Assembly (NCBI RefSeq): GCF_019320115.1
Contig: NC_089584.1
Coordinates: 61,333,633-61,397,632, forward strand
Reading direction: 5' to 3'
Length of the DNA: 64,000 bases
Source: Miscanthus floridulus
Taxonomy: Eukaryota; Streptophyta; Magnoliopsida; Poales; Poaceae
In this document: positions 22,460 to 33,178 of the stretch, piece by piece
How the letters are laid out: each line of letters begins with the position of its first letter
How positions within the stretch are numbered: position 1 is the first letter of the stretch
Position numbers and translations under genes: made by a program
The notes under the pieces: model-generated
The model's database searches: none
Told to the model about the DNA's origin: nothing
Seen by the model: the letters and a program-made list of their open reading frames with translations, nothing else

Positions 22460-23213
22460 GTATGGACTATCGGCATAATAATTTGGTGTTGCAATATATG
22501 CTATACCAACAAACAGACTGTGTGGCAAACAACCTCGTACCAATGAAATAGTGGGCGTGGCAAAAGAGTCCAAATTTTAGCGACACAATAGTAAGTGTGG
22601 CAATAGTGGGTCTAAGTATAGCAACCAAGTATTGATCGTGGCAATAGAGAGGCAATCTCTAGCATCCAAACTTTTATTGTGGCAATAGAGGGTTACACCT
22701 ATAGCAACCCCAATATTTAGTGTGGCAATAGAGAGGCCAACTGTAGCAACCAAATATTTGTCATGGTAATAAATGGTTTTACCTATAGCAACCATAGAGA
22801 TAGCGTGGCAATAGAGGGTCCATCTATTGCAATGCTATTGATGCATGACAATAAGGTCTATTGCAACACCAATTGTCATTTGCCAGTGCACCTATTGCCA
22901 CTCTTTGGGTGTGTGGCAACAGGTATCTTTGGCAATGCCAGGTGTGTTGCAATAGTTATGGTTGCAACACCCACGGTGGTTGCTTGTACTATGGCTTGCA
23001 ACACTCCATTGTGTTGCAACAACATTCTATTTTGTTGCAATAGGGGAAAACTTATTGCAACATCAAAATGAATGGTGGTGCAAACTTTAGACCACGGTTA
23101 CAGTGGCAATGCCTCCCAACCAAATTTTTGTGTTGCAGTTTTATCTATTGCAACCATTTTTGGCATATTGCAACACTTTTAGGCCGTTGCATCAGGGATA
23201 AATCCTTGTAGTG
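22460..23213. repeat. Right subterminal repeats and terminus of the CACTA element
   Basis: From about 22480 the phrases GTGGCAATAG and CTATAGCAACC alternate, then TTGCAACA becomes dominant from about 22860 to the terminus. Copies occur in both orientations relative to the left array. The open frames in this stretch follow the repeats and are not genes. Confidence 0.8.
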
Positions 23214-24870
23214 TCCCCCAAGCTTTACCTTTGCTAGTCCCTGAGCAAAGCTAAACTTATCAATGGATCAAGAGTTTAGGATCTTTGAAAATATTGTAGC
23301 AACTCCTCAAAAGTACACATGCATTCAAACAAGAATTCTCCTCCGGATTAAAACAAGCTGGTCTATCTTTTAAACTTTCCCATATTAACTTCAACTATGG
23401 GGCTTGTAGCCTTCACTTGGGTCTTAAGTAATTGAAAGACAGAACGATCAAGCCAAGCACTATGTCTCATGTTCTTTGTTCAACCATTATTCTAGAGTTT
23501 TTGCAAGTTTTCAAAATAAAACTCAGAGATTTCATTGTATGACACTATCAAATCTCTCAAAATATGTGGTATTTGTGGATCCTCACCAAGGCAATAGTAA
23601 TGTTATGCGTTTCTTTTCCTACGACTAAGGCTTATGTAGAGCTCATAGGAATGGTGATGACATGAAAGAGCATTCTTGCAATACATATATTGTAAAGTCA
23701 AACCTCAGATCCAAAGAGAGTTAAGTCATACAATCAAATCAAGATGTGTGTGGAATATATGGTGGCTAACTTAAGTCTACTATGCTCATTGAAAACATAT
23801 CTCTCTTTTGATACTTGAAAATATTTGCAAGAAAACATGGGCTATCTTATTCATCTCTTTTTTAGGCAGACATCTAAGTACCCATTGTTTTAAATATCTC
23901 AGACACTTGTCCATTTTTTCTCAACTCTTTTTTTCTTTTTTTATGAATAACTTTTGCATAGCCCATGCTTTTTTTCTATGTAGCAATTGTTGGAGAGATA
24001 GTAACTATAACTTGGAGCATCTATTTGATGGAAACCTATGAAGCATATTTTTGGTGTTTTCTCCCGGTGTAGAAGTAAAACAATTCTTTCTCTTTTTTAG
24101 ATGGATCTAGATGGAAAGCTTGTTTTTGCGCCTACTCCCAGTGTAGGAGTAGTGCATATGTGGGTGATGTGTACGTGATCTTGATTTTAAGAGCATGACA
24201 ATCCTCTCATAAGGGTCAACAAATCTTGACTAAACTCAATGCAAAACAAGTAGCATATGAGTGGAAGTTTTTCTAACCTAAATATAAATATGTTTGGCTC
24301 TGGTAGGAATTCAAACTTGTCATACAGGATCTCATCATGTGGAATTTTTATATTTTTCAAAAGATAAATCTCCAGAACTTTAGTATCACTTGGAATAAGA
24401 TAAATAGCAGCTCAGACCTTCTCATATCATATCTGTTAATTACGTAGACTTAGATCAAGCATTGCTACCCATGAGTTTCAAGTTCAGAGCAAATTTTCAT
24501 GTCAAATCAATTTCATCCAAAACTCGGGAGAATTCCAAGCTAAAAACTAGGTACTTGAAAGGAATTACAATAGAGCAACTATTCATCATTTCTATCTTGT
24601 GAGATCATCTACAAGTTCTATTCATTTATTTGACTCTTAAAGATAAGAAACTAAGGCATACCTTGAGCAAATTAAACTTAAAGCAAACTTTGTACATACT
24701 AATATATATAGAAGATAAAGGCAAATTTTTATTTTTGTTTTCTTAGTTTTGCCTTTTTTTTAATAATACAAACTCAAAAATTAAATAAACTAAAGAAAAT
24801 AATAAAATACTAGAAAGAAAACTTACCTGATGTAATGGGGGCTCCTCCCCCAAGCTAGTTGTTGCTGCGG
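23214..24870 (-). other. Polypurine tract and 3' untranslated region of the Athila-like element
   Basis: On the minus strand, GCTTGGGGGA (23214-23223) is the polypurine tract, originally followed by GTT and the LTR start TGTTGACGG, which is now across the CACTA at 12207. Upstream of it lie about 1.6 kb of AT-rich, T-run-containing sequence with no convincing coding frame. A second G-rich run, CTTGGGGGAGGAGCCCCC at about 24837-24855, sits just after the env-like ORF. Confidence 0.7.
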
Positions 24871-24879
24871 TCTCTCAAA

Positions 24880-25633
24880 AGGGCGGGTCTATGTTGAGAC
24901 CCTAGAATAAGTACTGCCAATTTTGGTTCTCCTGCTCCTGGTGTTGCTGGATGGCGGCAAGGCATTGTCCTACCTCTTCTTGCCACTGGGAATGTTGGCG
25001 TAGGGTATTCTAGATCTTATGCTAGTTCTCCTCAATGGTGGTGAGCTTGGTGTTGAAGCGAGCGTGTTCCATCTGCTGCTCATGGTAATCCATGGGCGGC
25101 AGATGGTGGCCCATATGCTAGTCATGATAGCCCGTGGGATGGTCATGGAAGCCACGAGTAGAGAAGGACATGCGTCTTCCCTGGTAGCCGCTAGAGACCT
25201 CATAAGACTGCTGCTGGTAGTAGTCAAAATTGTTGTCCTACCATTGCCCACTTGGGCCCTATTTCTAGGAACTCTCTGAATGATGCAGAGAAGGCTGCTC
25301 CCACCTAACATGTTTAGGTTGGTGCATACGAGAAGATCCCGGCTGGTCCCAACCCGCATGCACAGGATGGTGCACTTGGGAAGGTCCTGCTTGATCAAAT
25401 CCTGTGTAGCCGGTAAAGGTAGGGCCTTCTATAATGGGGTCATCTCCATGGTATCGAGGCTACGGGTTGCGAGTGGTCCTCGCAGAGGCACTCCTGCGAG
25501 GTGCTTCCTCCTTTCTCTGCAAATCAAAGACAAATGAATCCACTACATATAGACCGAGTTTTTGGTCTAGTAACGGGAACTCGGTTGTATAATCCACATA
25601 CATCTTGACAAGTTTCCTGTCTGAAGAGGACCG
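24880..25633 (-). pseudogene. C-terminal part of the Athila env-like ORF
   Basis: Read on the minus strand this is a Gln/His/Tyr-rich tail with the recognisable ending HSQWQEEVGQCLAAIQQHQ at about 24930-24990. It has several stops, and the longest open frame (24970-25398) is in a different phase. It is the continuation of 27097-28007, from which it is separated by a 1.46-kb insertion at 25634-27096. Gln-rich coiled tails are usual at the end of this ORF in grass Athila-like elements. Confidence 0.55.
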
Positions 25634-27096
25634 TGACGCCTAAGAGGGGGGGGGTGAATTAGGCAACTTAAAATTCAACTTCTTAACTATGGCCTCTTTT
25701 TCCACCCTTAGCAAAACCAATGCAAAAGATAAACTATCTAAATATGCAACTACGGGTTTGCTAGTGTGTTGCTATCTCTACCGCAAAAGGAATAATACAA
25801 ACAATGTAAATGCAGAAGCTAAAGAACAAGTTAGAGATTTGCAAACTCCCATCGATGACTCTGATATTTTTACCGAGGTATCGAGGAGCGCACAAGCTTC
25901 CCTCTATTCCTCATTGGAGCCCCTCGCAAGGAATCCCTCGCAAGGGCCAAGCTCTCGGTCGGGTAACTCCGTAGATAGCCTTGGGCCTTCCCCATGGGCA
26001 AGTCGGTCTTCGACGTGCCTTCCGGTAAGCCTCTCCTGGATGCTCCCCGCTGTCTTCACTATCAAGCTTCCAACTGAAATGCCGTGGGACTTGTTCCCTC
26101 CGGTACACAATGGCGGCCACACCACAAACGCGGTTGGTGTGATCTCACAAGACTACAAGCCCCTCCGATGTACAACAATGGTGCGCACAAGTACTAGGTA
26201 GTAAGAGGTATGCAAACCTCACTAAACACTAGGCCTAAACCTAGATCAAGTGCATAAGCGGTGGTCTAATCAACCTAAGCACTTCGCAAAGCACCTATGC
26301 TAATCACCTAATGAATCACTAAGCACTATGCAAGTGGAGATCACTAAAATGGTGTATCAACACCCTAGATATGTTTCCTTAGCTCCACACATGTTAAATG
26401 GTCGGTTGGGGGTCTATTTATAAGCTCCATGGAGAAAGTAGCCATTGGGGATGAAATCCTGCTTTTCTGCTACTGACCGAACGTTCAGGTCGTCCTGATC
26501 GGACACATCCGGTCATCCCGACCGTTAGAGATGCAATCAACTGATCGGACGCTGCTGGCGTCCGGTCACATGCCACCGGATGCGTTCGGTCACAATTTCG
26601 TCGCTCTAGAACCTCTCTATACTCGATCGGACGCTGCAGTCTGCGTCTGGTCGATTTGCCGTTAGCGTCCGGTCAGTGCTAAAAGTGTTGTCGAGATGAT
26701 GAATAGTGCCATCGGTGTTTGGTCACTTTACTATTTAGCGTTCGGTCACTACTGCTGACGCCTGCTGCTATCGAGCTTCTTGATCGGAGCATCTGGTCGC
26801 TGTAAGACCAACGTCCGATCACCTCTGTGAGCTCGTTTCTTCGCGATCTTGCGTTTGGCTTAGTTCCTATCTTTGTGCTTGGACTTTGCTTAATATCTTG
26901 GGTCTTTTCTTGTGCTTCTAGGGTCTTGCTTATGGTGTTGATCATCGGATCATCACGTCGCCTTCGTTCAAGTCACGTCTTGCACCCTATTGGACTACAA
27001 AACAATCACTTGCAAATTCATTAGTCCAATTTGGTTTTGTTGGTCATCAAACACCAAAATCCAAAGTAAATGAGGCTAGTGTCCATTTTCCTTACA
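25634..27096 (-). mobile_element. 1.46-kb TG...CA element inserted in the env-like ORF (class uncertain)
   Basis: In + reading it starts TGACGCCTAAGAGGGGGG and ends TTTTCCTTACA, so on the minus strand it runs TGTAAGG...GGCGTCA. The 3-bp CCG occurs at both edges (25631-25633 and 27097-27099). A G9 run, a conserved 'CCGTGACGCCTAAGAGGG' edge and multiple CGGACGCTG/GTCCGGTCA motifs (26500-26830) match a dispersed repeat I know to be abundant in panicoid grasses. TG...CA ends suggest a solo LTR, but LTR elements make 5-bp duplications. The 170-codon + frame at 25689-26201 has no recognisable domain. Confidence 0.5.
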
Positions 27097-28007
27097 CCGT
27101 CTCTTCCCTTTTTTAACATATGTGCATGGTTAAAAATAGTTATAATCAATAAGCCAATGGGAATGACAATATAAGTAACATAAGCATTTTCTAGCAGGCC
27201 TAAATTTTTAGCTATGTGGGTGACCAAAGAAGTGCACCCAACATCTCCCTTAAAACTAGGAATTTCTGTCCAATGATTCATCATGAATTTTACGAGTGAG
27301 ACCTTTTTCCTTTTGATCATGGCATAAAGCAGTTTTAGTTCATCATTCCTAATAGTGCAGAAATCACTTCTAGGAAATAAGGAAAAGCCTAACCATTTAT
27401 GCATGAAGCACAAAGTAGGGTGCTGAATTTCATTGGTGCGAGGATGGTAGCAAACAATTTCTTTTGAAATCTCCCTCCAAAACTTATTCCTATCAATGTC
27501 TTGTATAGCAGAGTCTACGTCAATTATGCACTAAGAATGAAATACAAGAAGTTCGCTAAATTTTTTCCAGGGAATAGAAAATTCTTTCCCAAAAAGTCTA
27601 AATGAAACTTCTGAACCGGTGGGCTGTAGAGTGCACAAGAATTCAATAGTAAAAAACTTACACCCCAGCTCATCAATTTCCCAAGCATCCACCCATCCTA
27701 TGGTCCTAAAAATAAGTTTGAATTCAACAATCATACCTGTGGCTTGGAGTAGGGCTGGATCATAAGCAGGAGTGAGGATGAAATCCCGGGTCTTCAGCTT
27801 CTTGTAGGTGTTCTTCTCACTATCTCCCTAGAGCTTGAGTTGCTTCTCTTGCAGAAGAACGTTTCTTTCTGCGGGGGCTGATCGAGATGGTGCTCCAATA
27901 GCAGGAGACAGTGGATCAACCTCCATGTTGGTGTTTGCTTAGGATGAAGAACTACTCGTTGAACGGAACGACATCACCTGCTTGAGTTTGCTGGCGATCT
28001 TGCTCAT
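27097..28007 (-). pseudogene. N-terminal part of the Athila env-like ORF
   Basis: An ATG at 28007-28005 opens MSKIASKLKQVMSFRS, followed by stops about 23 and 50 codons in. Then come blocks typical of the ORF downstream of pol in Athila-like elements: FRTIGWVDAWEIDE...SFRLFGKEFSIPWKKFSELL (27730-27540) and MHKWLGFSLFPRSD...DELKLLYAMIKRKKVS...GCTSLVTHIAKNLG (27410-27190). The ORF is called env-like by position; no signal peptide or clear membrane segment is visible here. It is cut at 27096 by an insertion. Confidence 0.65.
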
Positions 28008-28011
28008 TTTC

Positions 28012-28034
28012 CTGCAAAATAGAAAAAAACAACA
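28012..28034 (-). promoter_or_regulatory. Candidate splice acceptor before the env-like ORF
   Basis: On the minus strand a T-rich tract leads to TCTATTTTGCAG, with AG about five bases before the ATG at 28007. Spliced env-like messages are known from the barley Athila-like element Bagy-2. No donor was identified with confidence. Confidence 0.45.
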
Positions 28035-28414
28035 CAACTTGTGGAACGGGATTAGGAGATGAAAATATTAGTGGTTAGCCATCCAGAGTCAGTAGTTCGA
28101 GGGTTAGTTGTCCAAAATTGCCTAATAAATTTTCTAATCAAGATTTTGGCGCGACTTCCATCTTAATTCTTTTTAATTCCCTCTCTTGATTTGGACCGCA
28201 CTACCACACTTAAACTCTATTTGTCTGTCTCAAATTTCAGTAGCACCTCTCCTTCTCTTTCTCAAGATTTTTGCACTACTTTCACACCCAAACTTCCTCT
28301 CTCTTTCTTACTCCAACACTACTTCTTCTTAAGAAAAATTCAACTACAAAATTTTGAAATGGAATTCCAAACTCAGGAGTTGTGTTGGAGGCCAAGAGTA
28401 GCAAGGAAGGAGTG

Positions 28415-28424
28415 GGATTTATAG
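28415..28424 (-). promoter_or_regulatory. Candidate internal TATA box
   Basis: CTATAAATCC on the minus strand follows a GC-rich GGCCAGCCAGCCCCACC stretch that resembles Athila LTR promoters. It lies about 410 bp upstream of the env-like ATG. Confidence 0.4.
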
Positions 28425-28429
28425 AGGGG

Positions 28430-29021
28430 GAGGTAGCAGTCCGACCGGCCAAGTGGTGGGGCTGGCTGGCCCCACATCATGGCCAAATGGCCCCTCCATT
28501 TTCCTGGTGGACCTTTAGTTCACCCTTAAGCAAAATATCAGCTCCGTTGGTGCTTCTTTTAGTGGAGATATGACAGAATGGAGTTGAGTGGGAATGGAGG
28601 TGAATAATGGAGGTTGAGTGGAGATGGAGGTGATGGGTGGTGGTTGAGTGGGTCCCATGTGTCTCCGGTATTTCTACCATATATATGTATAAAAATGCAA
28701 TGCAAAAATATTTTATGATACTATAAAATATAACAAGATGAATGATGGTATTTTTAAATTTTTATGCCTCCACGGTAAATGTTTCTTATGGGTTTTTACT
28801 CCATAAAAATTATTTACATGGGGCTTAAGTTTTTATAATGCCATGATGAGAATTTTTGTTTCATGATGCAGGTGTTGAAAAGTAAATATGCTAAGATAAA
28901 AATGATTAATGCAGTATGAAAAAGTAAATATGGATAACTATCGAGTTACCTCCTAGCGAGGGTTCAAAATTTTAAGTCTACCGAACCGGACTTCTCCGTT
29001 CGGGTTTATTCTTCGGTTGCA
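28430..29021 (-). other. Junction left by loss of RT, RNase H and integrase
   Basis: Between the protease end (29022) and the promoter-like segment there are only about 600 bp, AT-rich in the middle, with no RT, RNase H or integrase motif on either strand. In Athila-like elements about 3 kb of enzyme-coding sequence belongs here. An A/T-rich part (28680-28900) and a CTCCAT/CACTC-rich part (28570-28660) are visible. Confidence 0.6.
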
Positions 29022-29470
29022 TCAGTCGGTCCCAGAGATGAAGACCTTAACAATTGCACTTGCTTTTCGAAACCACTCCAAATTAGAGCATTGTTCTGGT
29101 CTTGGCTTGAAGGCGAATCGCTCTTCCTTCCCATTGATATGGAATTTAATTTCTCTGGCTCTGACATCAATGTGAGCATTTGTAGTGCTCAGGAAGGGTC
29201 TCCCAAGAATGAGGGGTATCTTCATGTCTTCTTGCATGTCAAGTACTTCAAAATCTATGGGAACGAAAAAGTTTTGTATTTTTACCGAAATGTTTTCAGC
29301 GATTCTTGTAGGGTAGTGGACCGATTGGTCGGCTAGTTGCAAGCACATTGATGTTGGCATGAGTGTTGAATAGTCGAGCTTGTCAAAGACCTTTTTGGGC
29401 ATGACACTGACACTTGCTCCAAGATTGCATAATGCATTCTCAAAATTCTAGCTCCCGATCAAACAATCGA
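29022..29470 (-). pseudogene. Athila retropepsin, catalytic Asp changed to Asn
   Basis: Minus-strand frame continuous with gag. The active-site block reads LCNLGASVSVMP at about 29395-29430; in relatives it is LCDLGAS, so the catalytic Asp (codon 29426-29424) is Asn. The frame runs on through SMCLQLADQSV and PLILGRPFLSTTNAHIDV (about 29150-29210), the usual end of the domain. Stop at 29022-29024. The change is G-to-A on the coding strand, as methylated-cytosine decay would give. Confidence 0.8.
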
Positions 29471-29618
29471 TAGTGGGACATCCTGGATTCTTCTTCTTAA
29501 CAGGTGAACTGTTTATGATGGCCGTAATACACTCCTTCATTATCTTGATTACCTCAGTGGAAGGCAGTGGTCTTTTGTTGTTGAGGATGTCTCTAAGATA
29601 CTTCATGTAGGTAGGTAC

Positions 29619-31139
29619 CTATATGGCATCTAACAACAAAATATTGATATATAACTTTTGAATTACCTCTACAAACTTACCAAACTGCTCATCCATTTTG
29701 GCTTTCCGATTTCTATGTGGAAACGGTAGGAAGGTCATGTCATGATAATCTTGTTGTAACTCTTGCTCTTGTCGCCCAACTTCTTCAACTTCATTGGTTC
29801 TCTTCTCCTCTTCCTGCACTACCACTGGTGTCTTACTTGTCCTTGTCGGATATAGTGGATCACGAGTAGACTTGCCACCTCTTGTGGTAATGGCGTTTAC
29901 CTTCTCAAGGTTAGTGGCAAAAGGCAGAGCAGTAGCCAACTGGGTTAATTGTAATTCTATCTTTTTATTATAGCTTAGTTGGTCTTTTATGACGGAAGAA
30001 AAACTATCCATTTTAGTATTTATGTTTTCTAGGACCTTATCATTAAAAGCAAGCTTCTTAGAAATATTCTCATTAATCCTGGCTTGTTCTAAGATTAAGT
30101 CTCTTAAGGATGGTTGCTTAGGAGTATTATAGTAATTACCTGGATACTTACCTTGGTAAGTCAACCATTGTTGTTGATTCCACCCTTGTCTTTGTTGTGA
30201 TAGAGCAGAATTGTTGATGACAATGTTTGCATCCTTCTGATATTTAGGGAATTCAACCCCCAAGTATTCTCCACATGTGTTTAGAGTATTGAATGCATCT
30301 TGAATGGCCTGATGATCTTTCTTGTAATTGGCTCGCTGTTCAAGCCTATTTAACAGTACGTCCATCTTAGTTGACAGTGCACACACCTCTTCTAGTACTT
30401 CTTCACTCTTATTGCATAATTGAATGTTGCATGATGACTAGCCTTGATTAGAGGCTATCTTTTCCATAAGAGTTTTAGCTTTTCCAAGGGTGAGTGACAT
30501 AAATGATCCTCCAGTAGTGGCATCGAGTTGTTCATGAGCTTTTTGAGTTAATCCATGGTAAAAGCCTTGCATGAGCAACCAATCTTTCATCCCATGATGA
30601 GGATAATCTAAAATATATTCTTGGAAATGTTCCTATGCTTCTATAATGGTTTCTCCCTTCTACTGTTGGAAATTGGAAATCTTTCCTCTTAAGGCATTTG
30701 TCTTGCCTACAGGGAAGAACTTTTCTAGGAAGGCCTTTGAACACTTTGCCCATGTGTTGATGTGATCTTTGTTGATGTAGAACCACTGCTTCGCTCATCC
30801 CATAAGTGAGAATGGAAACATGCGAAGTAGTATGATGTCTTGAGCAACGTCCTTGATGATGACCGTGCTACTTATCTCCAGAAAATTCTGAAGATGAGAA
30901 CTAGCATCTTCATGTGCCGTTCCACTGAATGGGGTAGCTTGCACCATGTTGATGAGGCTTGGCTTGAGCTCAAACTCAAGGTTGTTGGTTTTAAGTGTTG
31001 GTACAGTGTGAATGTTCTCAATGCTTGGAGTAGAGAACTCACGCAGGGTCTTATCAGCCATAGCTTCCGAAACTGGTGTTGAGCTTCCTCTTGTTTTGGT
31101 TGATTCTGATTGATGGAAATTATTGGAAATCATAACCAA
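29619..31139 (-). pseudogene. Athila gag, in-frame stops
   Basis: One minus-strand frame from ATG at 31139 to a stop at 29619, in phase with the protease below. The capsid region shows SLINMVQATPFSGTAHEDAS and LRMFPFSLMG, then a TGA (30797-30795) where the family has Gly-Lys or similar followed by AKQWF. Further stops lie near 30660 and 30435. The last third (30386-29619) is open: a coiled region, then a basic, Pro-rich tail with TRGGKSTRDP. No zinc knuckle is evident. It packages RNA in intact relatives. Confidence 0.8.
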
Positions 31140-31259
31140 TCCTGCAATACCCTATATAAGATATGAACAAAGACAAACATGGGTAAGCCTGATAAAGTAG
31201 AGGTGTTTTGATTTTATCAATAAGTATTTATTTAGTCAATTCGCTTAGCCATGTGCCCC

Positions 31260-31277
31260 TCCCCAGCAACGGCGCCA
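31260..31277 (-). other. Primer-binding site, tRNA-Asp type
   Basis: On the minus strand TGGCGCCGTTGCTGGGGA, one mismatch from the tRNA-Asp-complementary TGGCGCCGTTGCCGGGGA. It lies eight bases inside the LTR end. It fixes the orientation of the element. Confidence 0.88.
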
Positions 31278-31285
31278 GAAATGCT

Positions 31286-32771
31286 TGTTGACATTTCTGA
31301 GCATCACTCTTTACTAAGTTGTCATTCTTGGCATGATGCTAGAAATGCGTTGTTGGTAATTATAAATGACGCTTGAAAACTCAGAGGAAAAATTATATAT
31401 ATATATATATATTAAAGTATCCGTAAGCGCACAGATAATATATCATTGTAGCATTTCACCCGGGAGTATACCATATATTGTTATTTATATTTTATCCATA
31501 GGGAGGAGCTATGGAGTTGTGTTGGCCTGGAGATATTGACAAATATATATATACTTGTGATAAAATCACTCTCATGCTATGGCAGGGGTAAGTCAAAGGA
31601 TAAATAAATCATAAGTGTAAGGTAATAATGGTATTTTACAGAGATAGAAATAAATACTCATAAAATGTAGTATGGCTAAACAAGAGATTCGGTAAGAGTA
31701 AAAGATTCCTAAGTCATTCCTTATTTACTAAGTCTTTTGTCCACCCAAGTATATACACTCTCATCAATAGTATAACTAACTTTGGATTTATGCATAAGGA
31801 ACATTACTAAGAAAGATCAAGAACAGAGCTTGTCTCCCTTTGCACCCGCATTCTACTTGCTCTACAAACGGGGAATGGACTCCAAAGGACTCAATGGTAG
31901 TGTCACATTCGTGATCTACCACATGACCCAGAGTGTAGAATGCATCCACAGGCAAATAATATCTAAGCACCTTGCTTACATAATGTCGACCACTTAACTC
32001 ACTCGAGTACTGAGCTAAGAGCTTTGCGAACATATGTATAAATTCATTATCAATCATAACTATATCAAGCATATATCTAGAGCAAACTAGGAACATAATA
32101 AATAGCAACATAATATTGAAGTAGCACAAAGTCATAAATATAGAGATACAATGGTTATACCACTCTCTAGATGGCAGATCCGGAATCCTAAGCAATAGCC
32201 CACACTCTACTTGAACCTTGCTAGCTAGCCTATACTAGAAACTTGAAGAACTAGAGCTCTATTCTCTTCTCTCTAGAAACCCTAATTTCTGGTCTAATCT
32301 TGACTTATGGCAGCATGCTCTAGAGGGGGGTAGGGGCTTGTTATATAGGCCGGAGCATCAATCCTGAGCCCTCGGATCAAACCGACTTGAATAAATGGCG
32401 TAGATGCAATCCTTTAGGTGGTGGAGAACCGAAGTACGAAGGAGGGACTGCTAGGTGGGCTCAAGGGGCCAGGTGGCCTATAGGTGGGGCCAGATGGCCC
32501 CACTTGGTAGCCTCCTACCCTCTGCTTTGTTGACATGTCTTCTGGAGTCCTCTAGATCCTTTTGGATTAGTTTTTGCCATAGATAAGCGTGGTTTAATTT
32601 GATATTTTGATCCCCCTTGATGATTTTCTGAAATAACCCTACTAAAAACACAGATTCACCAAAACTTATGAAAATTATCAGTTTAAACCCCTAAGTCTAT
32701 GTTGTTGATCATTTTCATGCATTATTTCAAGTTATATTGAAGTTTATAATGAATGATAACTACCGTCAATA
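31286..32771 (-). repeat. 5' LTR of the minus-strand Athila-like element
   Basis: Length 1486 bp, TGTTGACATTTCTG...ACCGTCAATA in + reading. The last CA is TA, a C-to-T change. It is colinear with 10744-12207, including the TA microsatellite (about 31398-31413) and the minus-strand TATATAA at 32341-32348. The edge is confirmed by the GTGGT duplication at 32772-32776. Confidence 0.9.
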
Positions 32772-32776
32772 GTGGT

Positions 32777-33070
32777 GACAACCCTGTCCTTCCTTTGTAC
32801 TCCCCCACGTCCTTGGTAGACCAGGTGTAAGCCGACGCCTGAATTAAGCAAGTAGAAGTAGAGTTTATCTATCCATAGACCCTATAACCATAGGCATCCA
32901 TCTCAACCTTTACCAACTCTACCCTTGTGTTGTCCTTGAACAAACTAGCTAGAAGAGTACTTCTATTCCCTATGGAAAATACGATACCCTGAATACTTCT
33001 AGGCGAAATGTTACAACTGCAATTCCGTGCGCTTGTGGATTATTTCTGTATGCGTTAAGAAATACCAACA
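32777..33070 (+). repeat. 5' LTR, second part, of the outer + element
   Basis: Continuation of 9828-10743 after the inserted element and the duplicated GTGGT. It ends ...AAGAAATACCAACA at 33070, immediately before a primer-binding site. Confidence 0.75.
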
Positions 33071-33078
33071 AGCATTTC

Positions 33079-33096
33079 TAGCGCCATTGCCGGGGA
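33079..33096 (+). other. Primer-binding site, tRNA-Asp type, decayed
   Basis: TAGCGCCATTGCCGGGGA differs from the tRNA-Asp-complementary consensus at two positions, both G-to-A. It confirms that the element reads rightward. Confidence 0.85.
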
Positions 33097-33178
33097 ACGG
33101 TTGCTATATTGTCTTCGAACCTAGTTCATTCTCATATTTTATAAAAAAACAAAAATATTTTCTTTTATCTTTTCTATC

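Larger units (their letters stand above)
12214..23213. mobile_element. CACTA (En/Spm-type) DNA transposon, 11.0 kb, non-autonomous, carrying gene fragments
   Basis: Terminal inverted repeats CACTACAAGGATTCACC (12214) and its complement ending ...CCTTGTAGTG (23213) match over about 16 bases. Target duplication TCC lies at 12211-12213 and 23214-23216. Subterminal regions (about 12240-12690 and 22460-23190) are packed with TTGCAA and TGGCAATA motifs. I find no TNP2-type transposase, so mobility would need a partner. The interior holds fragments that look like captured host gene pieces on both strands. It sits in the Athila-like element between the polypurine tract and the 3' LTR. Confidence 0.9.
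10744..32771 (-). mobile_element. Athila-like Ty3/Gypsy retrotransposon, complete ends, pol-deleted, with two nested insertions
   Basis: A minus-strand element with two LTRs (31286-32771 as 5', 10744-12207 as 3'), both TGTTGA...TCAA(C/T)A, and a 5-bp target duplication GTGGT at 10739-10743 and 32772-32776. On the minus strand it has a tRNA-Asp-type primer site, gag-protease (31139-29022), an env-like ORF (28007 to about 24880), a long 3' untranslated region and a polypurine tract. A CACTA transposon (12214-23213) and a 1.46-kb element (25634-27096) are inserted. Subtracting them leaves about 9.6 kb. RT, RNase H and integrase are missing between 29022 and about 28430, so it is non-autonomous. 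Confidence 0.88.

Noticed and set aside
25689..26201. 170-codon plus-strand frame in the 1.46-kb element
   Set aside because: Low-complexity, no domain, and antisense to the inferred orientation of the repeat.
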